Origin: Kitasatospora sp. NBC_01246 | GTDB lineage: Bacteria; Actinomycetota; Actinomycetes; Streptomycetales; Streptomycetaceae | Assembly (NCBI RefSeq): GCF_036226505.1 | Contig: NZ_CP108484.1 | Location: 4,278,001-4,342,000, forward strand | Length of the DNA: 64,000 nt | Direction of reading: 5' to 3' | Shown here: piece after piece, positions 42,558 to 54,118 of the stretch | Position numbering within the stretch: position 1 is the first letter of the stretch | Layout: each line of letters begins with the position of its first letter | Translations under genes and position numbers: made by a program | Notes under the pieces: generated by a model | What the model saw: the letters and a program-made list of their open reading frames with translations, nothing else | Databases searched by the model: none | What the model was told of the DNA's origin: nothing

Positions 42558-43539
42558 CGCGGCCGCCCCGCATCAGCCAGCCGAGCTGGAACAGGGTCTG
42601 CGCGCCGTGGCGCTCGCGCAGCCGGGAGATGTGCGCGGCCACGGTGCGCTCGCTGAGGCCCAGCCGGGTGGCGACGGTGCGCTGGGTGAGGCCCTTGGCG
42701 AGCAGTCGGCCGACCCGGTCGGGGGCCTCCTGCGCGACGCCCCGGGCGAGGGTGCCGGCCCAGTCGGTGGGGTCGGCCCGGGCCCAGTCGCGTTCGAAGG
42801 CGCCGACCAGGAAGGCGATCGCGGCCGGGTCGGAGATGAAGGCGGCGGTGCTGTGGTCCTCGTTGGCGGAGATCACCGCGACCGAGCGGTCGAAGACGAA
42901 CAGGCGCTGGAACGGCTCGTCCAGGATCCGGATCTGCGAGCCGTGCCGGGTGACCTCGTCCGCGTAGGCGAGCGCGGCCGGGTCGGAGACCGCGACCGGC
43001 TGGTAGACGGTGCGCAGCGAGCAGCCGCGCTGCAGCAGCCGGAGGTCCTGGAGGAGCGCGATCTTCAGGGCGTCGGCCGGGCGGTGGCCCGGCTGGGCGG
43101 TGAGGACCTCCGTCCGGCAGTCGGCGACCAGTTGGGAGATGCGCTGGCGGATGTGGACGTGGCCCTCGATGTAGACGGCGCCGCCGGAGCGCTCGGGCGG
43201 GCGGGGCATCGCGTCGTACGCCCGGGTGAGGGTGTCCAGCGCGCCGGGCAGGTTCTCGGCGCGGACCAGCAGCCGGGTGGCCTCGCTGCGCAGTTCGGCG
43301 CCGAGCCGGTCGCTGACCGAGCGCGGGCTGACGGCGGTGTAGCAGGCGTCCATCGGGTTGGGCATCAGCAGGCCGATGTCGACCAGGAGCCGCAGCGCGG
43401 CCCGGTCGGACTCGGGGACGTCGGCGGCGGGGACGCGGCCGCCACGGGCGAGGACGGCCAGGTAGAGCTGCCGGGCCGCCTCGTCGGGCTCACCGCCCGG
43501 CGCGCTGGTGCCCGGGGCGGCCGTCGGATCCGCCGTCAC
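42550..43539 (-). CDS. LuxR-type HTH regulator with TrmB-like sensor region, paralogue 3
   Basis: 329 residues from GTG 43539, with GGGAG eight bases before it; a frame to 43686 is less likely. DEAARQLYLAVLARGGRVPA, sensor LLQRGCSLRTVYQPVAVSDP and RLFVFDRRV-like RLFVFDRSVAVISANEDHST, then HTH LLAKGLTQRTVATRLGLSER. Identical length to paralogue 1 after start correction, supporting the chosen starts. First gene of the operon with paralogue 2. Confidence 0.85.
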   Translation of the reverse strand: MTADPTAAPGTSAPGGEPDEAARQLYLAVLARGGRVPAADVPESDRAALRLLVDIGLLMPNPMDACYTAVSPRSVSDRLGAELRSEATRLLVRAENLPGALDTLTRAYDAMPRPPERSGGAVYIEGHVHIRQRISQLVADCRTEVLTAQPGHRPADALKIALLQDLRLLQRGCSLRTVYQPVAVSDPAALAYADEVTRHGSQIRILDEPFQRLFVFDRSVAVISANEDHSTAAFISDPAAIAFLVGAFERDWARADPTDWAGTLARGVAQEAPDRVGRLLAKGLTQRTVATRLGLSERTVAAHISRLRERHGAQTLFQLGWLMRGGRDD

Positions 43540-44222
43540 CTCGAACACTCCCTGCCGGATGGGTCTCGGATCTGCCTGTGCCGCGCGTGCCCCCCGCACG
43601 GGTCGATCGTGGTCGCGGTACCGCGCGCCGCACGCGATCACGGTACTGCCGACCGGCGGACCCCCGGGGACCGGGTGCCGTCGCACACGGGTTTCCCGGG
43701 GGTCGCCGGTAGCACGCCAATCCCAGGGCGCTCCCGGCGAGGCGGAGCAGCAACGCCTCGCCGGTTCCGGTCCCGGGGACCATCACCACACATGGCGTCC
43801 CGGCCGGCGCTCTTCCCCCCGATATGCAGGTACGGACGTACCTCTCGCATCCAGTATCGAAGAGCAAGTCACCACCATCGGGCTGCGATCGCCCGGACGG
43901 CTTGGCGTGTCTCCACCATCACAGCGTGACGGCCGGTGAACAAGTGCCGCCCGACTGCATGTTTTCGCAATTGCAGGAACCTGCACCGTGAATCCGTGGC
44001 GGCCCCCGGGCGGACCACCGGGGTCGGGGAAGGAAGGCCAGGTCAGGGCGATGGCGGGGCGGGCGGCGACCGTCCGTTCAGTCGGCTGCGGAGCGGGGCG
44101 CTCCGAATCCGGACTGCCCCATCGGGCAGCCTTCGCTGATCCTGCACGATCCCTTCACGGAATCCCCCTCTGCCCTCCGGTCACTCATCGTGACTGCTCT
44201 TGCCGCTAACGTGACGGCTCTG
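43540..44222. promoter_or_regulatory. Long intergenic control region
   Basis: About 680 bases without a convincing gene on either strand. It has the palindromes AGGTACGGACGTACCT (43829-43843 region) and TGCAGGAACCTGCA (43972-43985), both built around TGCAGG half-sites, plus GCAATTGC near 43967. These are good candidates for operators controlling the regulator operon that starts at 43539. No second small secreted peptide was found here. Confidence 0.5.
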
Positions 44223-45323
44223 CTAGCGGGCCAGCAGCCTGCCGCCGGCCAGCCCGGCCGCGGTGCCGCCGGCCGCCACGGCCCAGGCGGCGGCCAGCAG
44301 GACGAAGAGCCCGGCCGCGAGGCCGGTGAACCCGGCGAAACCGGTGTGCCGGGCGAGCGCGGAGGCGCCGGTGACGCAGGTGCCGACCGGGAAGGTGTAG
44401 GCCCACCAGGTCATCGTGAAGGGCATCCCGGCCCGGCGGGCCCGCAGGTTGGCCGCGGTGGCGATGACCAGCCAGAGCATCGCGACCCCGAGCACCGCGA
44501 CCCCGTAGAGCTCGGCGAGGGCGAGCGCCACCGGTGCCAGCTCCGGCGCCACCGGGCGTGCGGCGTCAGCGAGTTGGTGGACGGCCGTGGTGGACTGGCC
44601 GAGCGGGCCGAGCACCAGGAAGAGCGACGGGGTGAGCACCAGGGCGGACAGCTTGCTGTGCACCAGCCCGGTGAGTACCACCGGCAGCAGCGCCAGGATG
44701 GCCAGCAGCCCGACCCCGAACAGCGCGCAGCAGCCGTACAGCAGGCTCTGCTGCGCGGTGCCGGTCGGCAGGTGCGGGACGAGCGCGGGACCGGTCGCGG
44801 AAGCGACCAGCGGCGCGACCACCGGCAGCAGCCAGGTCGGGTTGGCCTCCAGCGGGGAGACGGCGTGCCGGGTGATCATCAGGTAGGGGACGCCGGCCGC
44901 GACCGCCAGGGCATAGAGCGTGCCGATGCCCCAGAGCGCCGCGTCCAGCGCGACGGCCGGGCCGGTGCCGATCACCCGCGAGCCGAGGGTGAGGGTGCCC
45001 AGGCCGACCGAGAGCATGGCGATCGGCGGGCACCCGTAGAAGACCGCGGTGGCCGGGTTGTCCAGCAGGTGGGCGCGGGCCTCGGCGCGGTACCGGAGGA
45101 GGTGGACCACCCGCGCGGGGACGAGCACCAGCAGCGCGACCGCCCCGAGCGCCCACATCAGCTCGCCGAAGCCGATCAGCCCCGGCAGCCGGACGGGCAG
45201 CGCGGCCGCGCCGTTGCCGACGATCGCGGTGCCCATCACCGCCGCGTACCAGTTGGGACCGAGCTGGGCGAGGTCGAAGCGGGCGGTGCGGGTGAGCGGT
45301 CGGACGCCGGTGAGGATGGCCAT
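44223..45323 (-). CDS. TDT-family (tellurite resistance/C4-dicarboxylate/sulfite) membrane transporter
   Basis: 366 residues with about ten membrane helices. The LGPNWYAAVMGTAIVGNGAA start and MPFTMTWWAYTFPVGTCVTG near residue 310 are diagnostic of the TDT family, which includes TehA, Mae1 and the sulfite exporter Ssu1. The start at 45323 is divergent from a LysR regulator with 70 bases between, so LysR probably controls it. Substrate (an organic or inorganic anion) cannot be fixed. Confidence 0.85.
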   Translation of the reverse strand: MAILTGVRPLTRTARFDLAQLGPNWYAAVMGTAIVGNGAAALPVRLPGLIGFGELMWALGAVALLVLVPARVVHLLRYRAEARAHLLDNPATAVFYGCPPIAMLSVGLGTLTLGSRVIGTGPAVALDAALWGIGTLYALAVAAGVPYLMITRHAVSPLEANPTWLLPVVAPLVASATGPALVPHLPTGTAQQSLLYGCCALFGVGLLAILALLPVVLTGLVHSKLSALVLTPSLFLVLGPLGQSTTAVHQLADAARPVAPELAPVALALAELYGVAVLGVAMLWLVIATAANLRARRAGMPFTMTWWAYTFPVGTCVTGASALARHTGFAGFTGLAAGLFVLLAAAWAVAAGGTAAGLAGGRLLAR

Positions 45324-45393
45324 GGAACCACCGTGCCGTCCGCCCCCGGCCACCGGTAGCGCCCACCGACCTATGAGGGCATAGCCTGAGTCT

Positions 45394-46386
45394 ATGGCTC
45401 TCTCCCCGCACGTCCCCGAGCTCGGCGCCCTGGAACTGCTCCTCACGGTGGCACGACTGGGCAGCGTCGGCCGGGCGGCGGCCGAGCTGGGCGTGAGCCA
45501 GCCGACGGCGAGCGCCCGGATCAAGGGCATGGAGCGACAGATCGGCGTCCCCCTGCTGGAACGGTCCCCGCGCGGCTCCCGGCCGACCAAGGCCGGGCTG
45601 CTGGTGGTCGAGTGGGCCCGGCACGTGGTCGAGGCGGCGCAGGCGCTGGACGCCGGGATCGACGCGCTGCGCGAGCGGCGGGACGCCCGGCTGGTGGTGG
45701 TGGCCAGCCTGACCGTCGCCGAGTACCTGATGCCGGGCTGGCTGCTGGCGCTGCACGACAGCAGCCCGGGCACGGCGGTGATCCTGCGGACGGCCAATTC
45801 CTCCGACGTCGCCGGGCACGTGCTGGCCGGCGAGGCCGACCTCGGCTTCGTCGAGGGCCCGTCCACCCCGCCGGGGCTGGCCGGCGCGGTGGTGGCCGCC
45901 GACCGGCTGGTGGTCGTGGTGGCGCCCGGCCACCCCTGGGCGCGCCGCCGCTCCCCGGTGACCGGCCCCGAGCTGGCCGCCACCCCGCTGGTGCTGCGCG
46001 AGGCCGGGTCGGGCACCCGGGAGGTCCTGGAGATGGCGCTGGCGCCGTTCGGCGGCGCCGCCAAGCCGCGGCTGGAGCTGGCCTCGTCGACCGCGCTGAA
46101 GGCGGCGGCGATGACCGGCGCCGGACCGGTCTGCCTGAGCGAGCTGGCGGTGACGGAGGAGCTGGCGACCCGGCGGCTGGTGGCCGTGCCGCTGGCCGAG
46201 GGGCTGGACCTGCGGCGGCCGCTGCGCGCGGTATGGCCGGCCGGCCACCGGCCGGGCGGGCCGGCCCGGGAGCTGCTGGTACTGACCCGGCGGACCGGGC
46301 CGTCGGTCCGCAGCGGCTGGCAGCCCGCGCCGCGGCTCGACCGGTACACCGTCTCCGGGCACCCCAAGCGTTCATCCGAAGGTTGA
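45394..46386 (+). CDS. LysR-family transcriptional regulator
   Basis: 330 residues. The N-terminal winged HTH is LELLLTVARLGSVGRAAAEL with SQPTASARIKGMERQIGVPL. The effector domain follows from about 90 (RLVVVASLTVAEYLMPGWLL to LREAGSGTREVLEMALAPFG). Divergent from the TDT transporter and so its likely regulator. Its stop codon lies within the HAIR operator of clpB. Possible alternative targets exist. Confidence 0.9.
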   Translation: MALSPHVPELGALELLLTVARLGSVGRAAAELGVSQPTASARIKGMERQIGVPLLERSPRGSRPTKAGLLVVEWARHVVEAAQALDAGIDALRERRDARLVVVASLTVAEYLMPGWLLALHDSSPGTAVILRTANSSDVAGHVLAGEADLGFVEGPSTPPGLAGAVVAADRLVVVVAPGHPWARRRSPVTGPELAATPLVLREAGSGTREVLEMALAPFGGAAKPRLELASSTALKAAAMTGAGPVCLSELAVTEELATRRLVAVPLAEGLDLRRPLRAVWPAGHRPGGPARELLVLTRRTGPSVRSGWQPAPRLDRYTVSGHPKRSSEG

Positions 46387-46401
46387 GCGGAATAGACTCA
46401 A
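46383..46401. promoter_or_regulatory. HAIR operator of clpB
   Basis: TTGAGC-GGAATAG-ACTCAA, a close match to the HspR inverted repeat, overlapping the stop of the LysR gene and about 90 bases before clpB. It places clpB in the HspR regulon with the dnaK operon of the same window. Confidence 0.85.
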
Positions 46402-46491
46402 CTTAGTGCATGCTGTACTCAGCAGGGCCGGTGGCCGGGGGCCGCCGCCCGTACGAAGCAGTTCGCCATCAGCGAGGAGGACACCCCAGCA

Positions 46492-49098
<2,607 letters not shown>

Positions 49099-49113
49099 CG
49101 CTGCGCAGCCCCC

Positions 49114-49154
49114 GCACCGGGCCGCCCCCGCTCCCCGAGGGGGCGGCCCGGTGC
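49114..49154 (+). terminator. clpB terminator
   Basis: 16-bp arms GCACCGGGCCGCCCCC (49114-49129) and 49139-49154, loop of nine, starting 16 bases after the clpB stop. Confidence 0.88.
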
Positions 49155-49325
49155 CGTGCTCACCCTCGGTGGCCATGGCCCCGACCGGGGGCCCCGGCAA
49201 GATCCACAGGTGCCCGCCCGCCGCCCGGGCGCCCCTGTGAGGCAGGCCCAGGATGAGGCAGGATGGGAGGTGGAAGGGCGGCCTCTCATTGCCGGCCACC
49301 ACGTGCACTGAGGAAGAGGACCCCC

Positions 49326-49889
49326 ATGAGCATCGACCCGTCGTCCATCCCGTCGTTCGGCGTGCCGCAGGGCGGCCAGCCCGGCGGCCAGGGAGGTCGG
49401 CCGGCCGGCCCGCCGCCGATCGTCGTCCCGGACCAGGCCCTGGTGACCCAGCTGCTGGACCAGATGCAGCTCAAGCACGTCGTGGACGAGGAGGGCGACC
49501 TCACCGCCCCCTGGGAGGGCTTCCGCGTCTACTACATGTTCCGCGGCGAGCAGAAGGAGCTCTTCGCGGTCCGCGCGTTCTACGACCGCGCCTACCCGCT
49601 GGAGGACAAGGCCGAGATCCTCGACCTCATCGACGAGTGGAACCGCGAGACCCTCTGGCCCAAGGTCTACACCCACACGCACGAGGACGGCGTGGTCCGC
49701 CTGATCGGCGAGGCCCAGATGATCGTCGGCACCGGCGTGAACCTGGACTACTTCGTCACCACCACCGCCAACTGGACCCAGGCCGCCGTCGGCTTCGAGC
49801 AGTGGATCGTCGAGCGCCTCGGCCTGCAGAAGGAGATCGAGGGCGAGGAGGGCGAGGGCGAGGCCCCCGAGGGCACCAACGAGGCCTGA
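49326..49889 (+). CDS. YbjN-domain protein
   Basis: 187 residues. After a Gly/Pro-rich leader, DEEGDLTAPWEGFRVYYMFR, DEWNRETLWPKVYTHTHEDG and VRLIGEAQMIVGTGVNLDYF form the YbjN/type III secretion chaperone-like fold. An acidic GEEGEGEAPEG tail ends it. Such proteins act as sensory regulators or chaperones; the role in actinomycetes is unknown. ATG 49326 follows GAGGAAGAGG. Confidence 0.8.
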   Translation: MSIDPSSIPSFGVPQGGQPGGQGGRPAGPPPIVVPDQALVTQLLDQMQLKHVVDEEGDLTAPWEGFRVYYMFRGEQKELFAVRAFYDRAYPLEDKAEILDLIDEWNRETLWPKVYTHTHEDGVVRLIGEAQMIVGTGVNLDYFVTTTANWTQAAVGFEQWIVERLGLQKEIEGEEGEGEAPEGTNEA

Positions 49890-49917
49890 TCCTCCCGCCA
49901 CCGCTCCGCTCCGCGGC

Positions 49918-49951
49918 ACGGCCCGCCCCGGCACCCCCGGCGGCGGGCCGT
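49918..49951 (+). terminator. Hairpin terminator
   Basis: ACGGCCCGCC (49918-49927) and GGCGGGCCGT (49942-49951), followed by TCTTGT, between the YbjN gene and the aminotransferase. Confidence 0.7.
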
Positions 49952-50012
49952 TCTTGTCCCCGGCCACCCGCTGCCCCAGGATGGGGCCGACGACGAGGCG
50001 TGAGGAGCCGCA

Positions 50013-51173
50013 ATGGGTACGAGGCCGCTGCTGAACCGACGGCTGGCCGGGATGGGCACGACGATCTTCGCCGAGATGTCCGCCCTCGCCACCGCCACCG
50101 GCTCCATCAACCTCGGCCAGGGGTTCCCGGACACCGACGGACCGGCCGAGATCGCCCGGGCCGCCGCCGACGCCGTCCTCGCGGGCCGGGGCAACCAGTA
50201 CCCGCCCGGCCCCGGCATCCCCGAGCTGCGTAGCGCGATCGCCGAGCACCAGCAGCGCTTCCGCGGCCTCGCCTTCGACCCGGACACCGAGGTGCTCGTC
50301 ACCGCCGGGGCCACCGAGGCGATCGCCGCCGCCCTGCTGGCGCTGCTGGAGCCGGGCGACGAGGTGATCGCCCTCGAACCCTTCTACGACTCCTACGCCG
50401 CCTGCATCGCCATGGCCGGCGCCGTCCGCGTCCCGCTCACCCTGCGTGCCCCGGACTTCCGCCCCGACCTGGAGCGACTGCGCGCGCTGGTCACCCCGCG
50501 CACCCGGCTGCTGCTGCTCAACTCCCCGCACAACCCCACCGGCCTGGTGCTCTCCGCCGACGAACTGGCCGCGATCGCCGCCCTCGCCGTCGAGCACGAC
50601 CTGCTGGTGGTCACCGACGAGGTCTACGAGCACCTGGTGTTCAGCGGCACCCACCACCCGATCGCCGCGCTCCCGGGCATGCGCGAGCGCACCGTGTCGA
50701 TCTCCTCGGCCGGCAAGACCTTCTCCTTCACCGGCTGGAAGGTCGGCTGGGTCACCGGCTCGGCGCCCCTGGTCGCCGCCGTCCGCACCGCGAAGCAGTA
50801 CCTGACCTACGTCAGTGCCGGTCCCTTCCAGTACGCCGTCGCCGACGCCCTGCGGCTGCCCGACGACTACTTCGACGGGTTCCGCGCCGATCTGCTGCGC
50901 AAGCGGGACCTGCTCGCCGACGGGCTGAGCGCGGCCGGGTTCCGGGTGTTCCGACCGGAGGGCACCTACTTCATCACCACCGACATCACCCCGCTGGGCG
51001 AGAAGGACGGCATCGAGTTCTGCCGTGCCCTGCCCGAGCGCTGCGGCGTCGTCGCGATCCCCAACGTCGTCTTCTACGACGACACCGAGGCCGGCCGCTC
51101 GCTGGTCCGCTTCACCTTCTGCAAGCAGGACGAGGTCCTGGAGGAGGCGGTCAGTCGACTCGGTCGGCTCTGA
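50013..51173 (+). CDS. Class I PLP aminotransferase (DapC-like)
   Basis: 386 residues. INLGQGFPDTDGPAEIARAA, NQYPPGPGIPELRSAIAEHQ, NSPHNPTGLVLSADELAAIA and SISSAGKTFSFTGWKVGWVT (PLP-binding Lys in SAGKTFS) are the fold-type I signatures. Family members in actinobacteria include N-succinyldiaminopimelate aminotransferase DapC and kynurenine/methionine aminotransferases. No lysine genes are adjacent, so the substrate remains open. ATG at 50013. Confidence 0.87.
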   Translation: MGTRPLLNRRLAGMGTTIFAEMSALATATGSINLGQGFPDTDGPAEIARAAADAVLAGRGNQYPPGPGIPELRSAIAEHQQRFRGLAFDPDTEVLVTAGATEAIAAALLALLEPGDEVIALEPFYDSYAACIAMAGAVRVPLTLRAPDFRPDLERLRALVTPRTRLLLLNSPHNPTGLVLSADELAAIAALAVEHDLLVVTDEVYEHLVFSGTHHPIAALPGMRERTVSISSAGKTFSFTGWKVGWVTGSAPLVAAVRTAKQYLTYVSAGPFQYAVADALRLPDDYFDGFRADLLRKRDLLADGLSAAGFRVFRPEGTYFITTDITPLGEKDGIEFCRALPERCGVVAIPNVVFYDDTEAGRSLVRFTFCKQDEVLEEAVSRLGRL

Positions 51174-51636
51174 CCATCGGATGGGACGCGTCGCACGTCC
51201 TGACGAATAGTCAATTGCTCCGCCGGGAGCGACGATTGCCCCCGGCCGAGGTTCGCCGGGCCCGCCCCGGTCCTTCGTGTGCCCCGTGCGCCGGGCGCGG
51301 TGGGGACCGGGGCGTGCGCGCGTCATGAGTGGCGTGCGAGCAGCGCGCACGGCGCGCGAACCGGGGCGAGGGGCGCGCGCTGTGCAAAGTCGCACACCGG
51401 CTCGATCAGAGCGGGGAAGCCGGGGTGCTCGAAACGGTGAATGCTTGACAAAGTTGGGTAAATCACCGACGGACCCGGCGTATTCATGCTTCTCTGCTGC
51501 TGAATCTCCAGCCGGAATCCTTCCTTCCACGGTCGGCCGCGCCCTGGACCGCACAGCCACGAACAGCCTCGCCTTTGCCCAGGCCTACTCGCTGCTGCAC
51601 GGCGGGCGCGCACGGAGCTGAAACGCGGAGCCGAGC
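51174..51636. other. Intergenic region with promoter-like elements
   Basis: About 460 bases. A TTGACA at 51445-51450 in a locally AT-richer stretch (51430-51500) is the only promoter-like element; no convincing -10 at standard spacing. Reading frames here have no codon bias or recognisable domain. Confidence 0.4.
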
Positions 51637-52164
51637 ATGCTCACCACACTGCAGACCTCCTACACGGACACCCGCGCCGGTGACCTGGCCTGGTGCCTGG
51701 GCGGCGACCCGCTGCCCGCTCTCGCAGTCCGCGACCTGAGACTCGCCAACGCCGGGCGCCCCGGGCCGCCCGGCACCCTCCAGCTGCGGCTGCTGGGCGC
51801 CTCGCACCAGGTGGTGATCGCCGCCGGGCCCGGCAGATGCCTGGAGACCGTCGCCTGCCTGCCCGGCCGCCGGACCCCACTGCCGGCCCGGGTGGCCAAA
51901 CAGGTGGACGGCTGGGAGTACGAGTTCGCGGCCCGGATCGAGGCGCTGCCGCCGCACGACTTCGCCGCTCGCGCCCAGGAGTTGCTGGCCCTGGTCGAGG
52001 GCCACCCCCGCGGCCTGGCCGGCGTCTTCCCGGGCGACCCGAGCGCCTTCACCGCGCTGGTCACCCAGGGCGCCGCGGACCGGCTGCTCTGGCGCACCTG
52101 GCACGCCTATCCGCAGGAGGGCCAGCTGGTCTGTACGCGGTCCTCCCTGGTGGCGACCCGGTGA
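51637..52164 (+). CDS. DUF2617 family protein
   Basis: 175 residues. MLTTLQTSYTDTRAGDLAWC, the central VDGWEYEFAARIEALPPHDF and the C-terminal WRTWHAYPQEGQLVCTRSSL are characteristic of DUF2617, a streptomycete family that lies just before spermidine synthase-like genes as it does here. No catalytic motif is known. About 140 bases separate it from the next gene. Confidence 0.82.
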   Translation: MLTTLQTSYTDTRAGDLAWCLGGDPLPALAVRDLRLANAGRPGPPGTLQLRLLGASHQVVIAAGPGRCLETVACLPGRRTPLPARVAKQVDGWEYEFAARIEALPPHDFAARAQELLALVEGHPRGLAGVFPGDPSAFTALVTQGAADRLLWRTWHAYPQEGQLVCTRSSLVATR

Positions 52165-52306
52165 GCACGGCCGCCGATCCCGATGGGGTCATAGGTCCGC
52201 ACATCGGCCTTCATTCGTACGCAGGAACGATTCGTCAACCTGTCGTATCGCACTGTCCGTCGAATGGACGCAGCCATCCGTACCGAACGTCGCCTAGCGT
52301 TTGTTC

Positions 52307-53941
52307 GTGATCAACCATCCGGCCGGTCCACCCGCACAGCCGGGACTCGACCTCGACAACGGCAGCCCACCCCGGCCCGGGCGGAGCCTGACCCCTCTGC
52401 CCGCCCGCCGCAGGGCCCGGCTGCGCGCCCACCCCGCGCTCTCCCGGCTCACCGTCCTGCTGGCGGCGTTCGTCTGCGCCGCCTGCGGACTCGTCTACGA
52501 GCTCGAACTCGTCGCGCTCGGCAGCTATCTGCTCGGGGACTCGGTCACCCAAACCTCCGTCGTGCTCTCCGTCATGGTGTTCGCGATGGGGCTGGGCTCG
52601 CTGCTCGCCAAACGGTTCACCCGCCGCCCGGCCACCGCCTTCGCGCTGGTCGAGTGCGCGCTCGCGCTCACCGGCGGGCTCTCCGTCCTCGCCCTGTACT
52701 CCTGCTGGGCCTGGATCGGCCGGTACCAGGCCGCGATGATCGCCCTGACCTGTCTGATCGGGGTCCTGATCGGCGCCGAGATCCCGCTGCTGATGACGCT
52801 CGTCCAGCGGATCCGCCGGGAGGACGCCGGGCGGGCCGCGGCCGACCTCTTCGCCGCCGACTACGTGGGCGCGCTGATCGGCGGCCTCGCCTTCCCGTTC
52901 CTGATCCTGCCGCTCTTCGGCCCCGGCACCGGCGCCCTGGTCACCGGCGCCGTCAACGCCGTCGCCGGGGCCGCGGTGGTGCTCTGGCTGTTCCGCGAGG
53001 AGCCCCCGCCCCGCACCCGGCTGCTGCTCTGGGGCGGCTGCGCCCTCGTCCTCGCCCTGCTCGCCGCGGCCGCCGTCTGGTCCGGGGCGATCGAACGCGC
53101 CGCCCGGCAGGCCCTGTACGGCGGGCAGGTCCGGTACGCCGCCCACACCCGGTACCAGGAGATCGTGCTCACCGGCCCCGCCGAGGGCCCGCTGCGGCTG
53201 TACCTGGACGGGCGGCTCGCGGTCTGCGGTCCGGACGAATACCGGGGCAGCGAGGCCCTGGTCCACCCCGCGATGGCGGCCGGGCCGGACGCCCGGGTGC
53301 TGCTGCTCGGCGGCGGTGACGGCCTCGCCGTGCGGGAGGTGCTGCGGCACGGCGGCGTCCGCTCGGTGCTGGTGGTCGACGCCGACCCGGCCCTCGCCCG
53401 GCTGGCCCGGACCGACCCGGGCCTGGCCGCGCTCTCCGGCCACTCCCTGGACGACCCCCGGGTGCGGACCGCCGCCGCGGACCCGCTGGAGTGGCTGCGC
53501 GGCGTGCACCCGGGCGAGGCGTCCTTCGACGTGGTGCTCGCCGACCTGCCCGGCCCCGCCGACAGCGGGACGGTGAAGTTCCACTCACAGGAGTTCTACG
53601 GCCTCGCCACCCGGCTGCTCGCGCCCGGCGGGCGGCTCGCCGTCCGGGCGGACGACGAGCCGAACGGCCTCTGGCAGGTCGAGTCCGGCCTGCGGGCCGC
53701 CGGGCTGCGAACCGTCCCGTACGCCGTCCGGGGCGGCCCCGCCGCGAGCTGCCGGCCCGGCTCACCGGACAGCCAGGCCTTCCTGCTGGCCGCCGCCGCC
53801 CAGCCCCCGCTCACCCTCGCCCCGGACGCCCCGCCGCCGCGCGCGTTCACCGCGGACGCCCTGCGGGCCGCCGCGGCCCACCTGACCGCCCTCCGCCCGG
53901 CCCGCCCACCGGCCGCGCTGACCCTGCTGGGGCCGCGCTGA
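52307..53941 (+). CDS. Membrane polyamine aminopropyltransferase (spermidine synthase-like)
   Basis: 544 residues from GTG 52307 (a TTG at 52301 is also in frame). Residues 45-270 make seven or so membrane helices (MVFAMGLGSLLAKRF). The C-terminal domain has the AdoMet-type fold: VLLLGGGDGLAVREVLRHGG, VLVVDADPALARLA and DVVLADLPGPADSGTVKFHS. TAGCGT seven bases before GTG and no ribosome site suggest a leaderless transcript. It would aminopropylate a diamine; the membrane domain is found in many actinobacterial members. Substrate not certain. Confidence 0.85.
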   Translation: MINHPAGPPAQPGLDLDNGSPPRPGRSLTPLPARRRARLRAHPALSRLTVLLAAFVCAACGLVYELELVALGSYLLGDSVTQTSVVLSVMVFAMGLGSLLAKRFTRRPATAFALVECALALTGGLSVLALYSCWAWIGRYQAAMIALTCLIGVLIGAEIPLLMTLVQRIRREDAGRAAADLFAADYVGALIGGLAFPFLILPLFGPGTGALVTGAVNAVAGAAVVLWLFREEPPPRTRLLLWGGCALVLALLAAAAVWSGAIERAARQALYGGQVRYAAHTRYQEIVLTGPAEGPLRLYLDGRLAVCGPDEYRGSEALVHPAMAAGPDARVLLLGGGDGLAVREVLRHGGVRSVLVVDADPALARLARTDPGLAALSGHSLDDPRVRTAAADPLEWLRGVHPGEASFDVVLADLPGPADSGTVKFHSQEFYGLATRLLAPGGRLAVRADDEPNGLWQVESGLRAAGLRTVPYAVRGGPAASCRPGSPDSQAFLLAAAAQPPLTLAPDAPPPRAFTADALRAAAAHLTALRPARPPAALTLLGPR

Positions 53942-54118
53942 CGGACGCCCGGGGCGGAGCGGGCGGAACCGGGCGGGGCGGGCGGAGCGGACGGAACCGG
54001 GCGGAGGGCGGCCACGAGCGGTCGGCGGAGGGCCGGGTGCGGCCGGTCGGGGACGTCCCGACGGCAGGTAGGGGCCACTGCGCGGACCACCGCGGGTTCG
54101 GTCGGTAGGCTCCGTGAC

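Noticed and set aside
43540-44222. Second secreted peptide gene near the regulator operon
   Set aside because: Short frames on both strands were read; none has a signal peptide plus ribosome site.
51277-51621. 114-residue plus-strand frame between aminotransferase and DUF2617 genes
   Set aside because: Arg-rich and low complexity at the start, poor third-position GC bias in the second half, no ribosome site; could be a decayed remnant, but unsupported.
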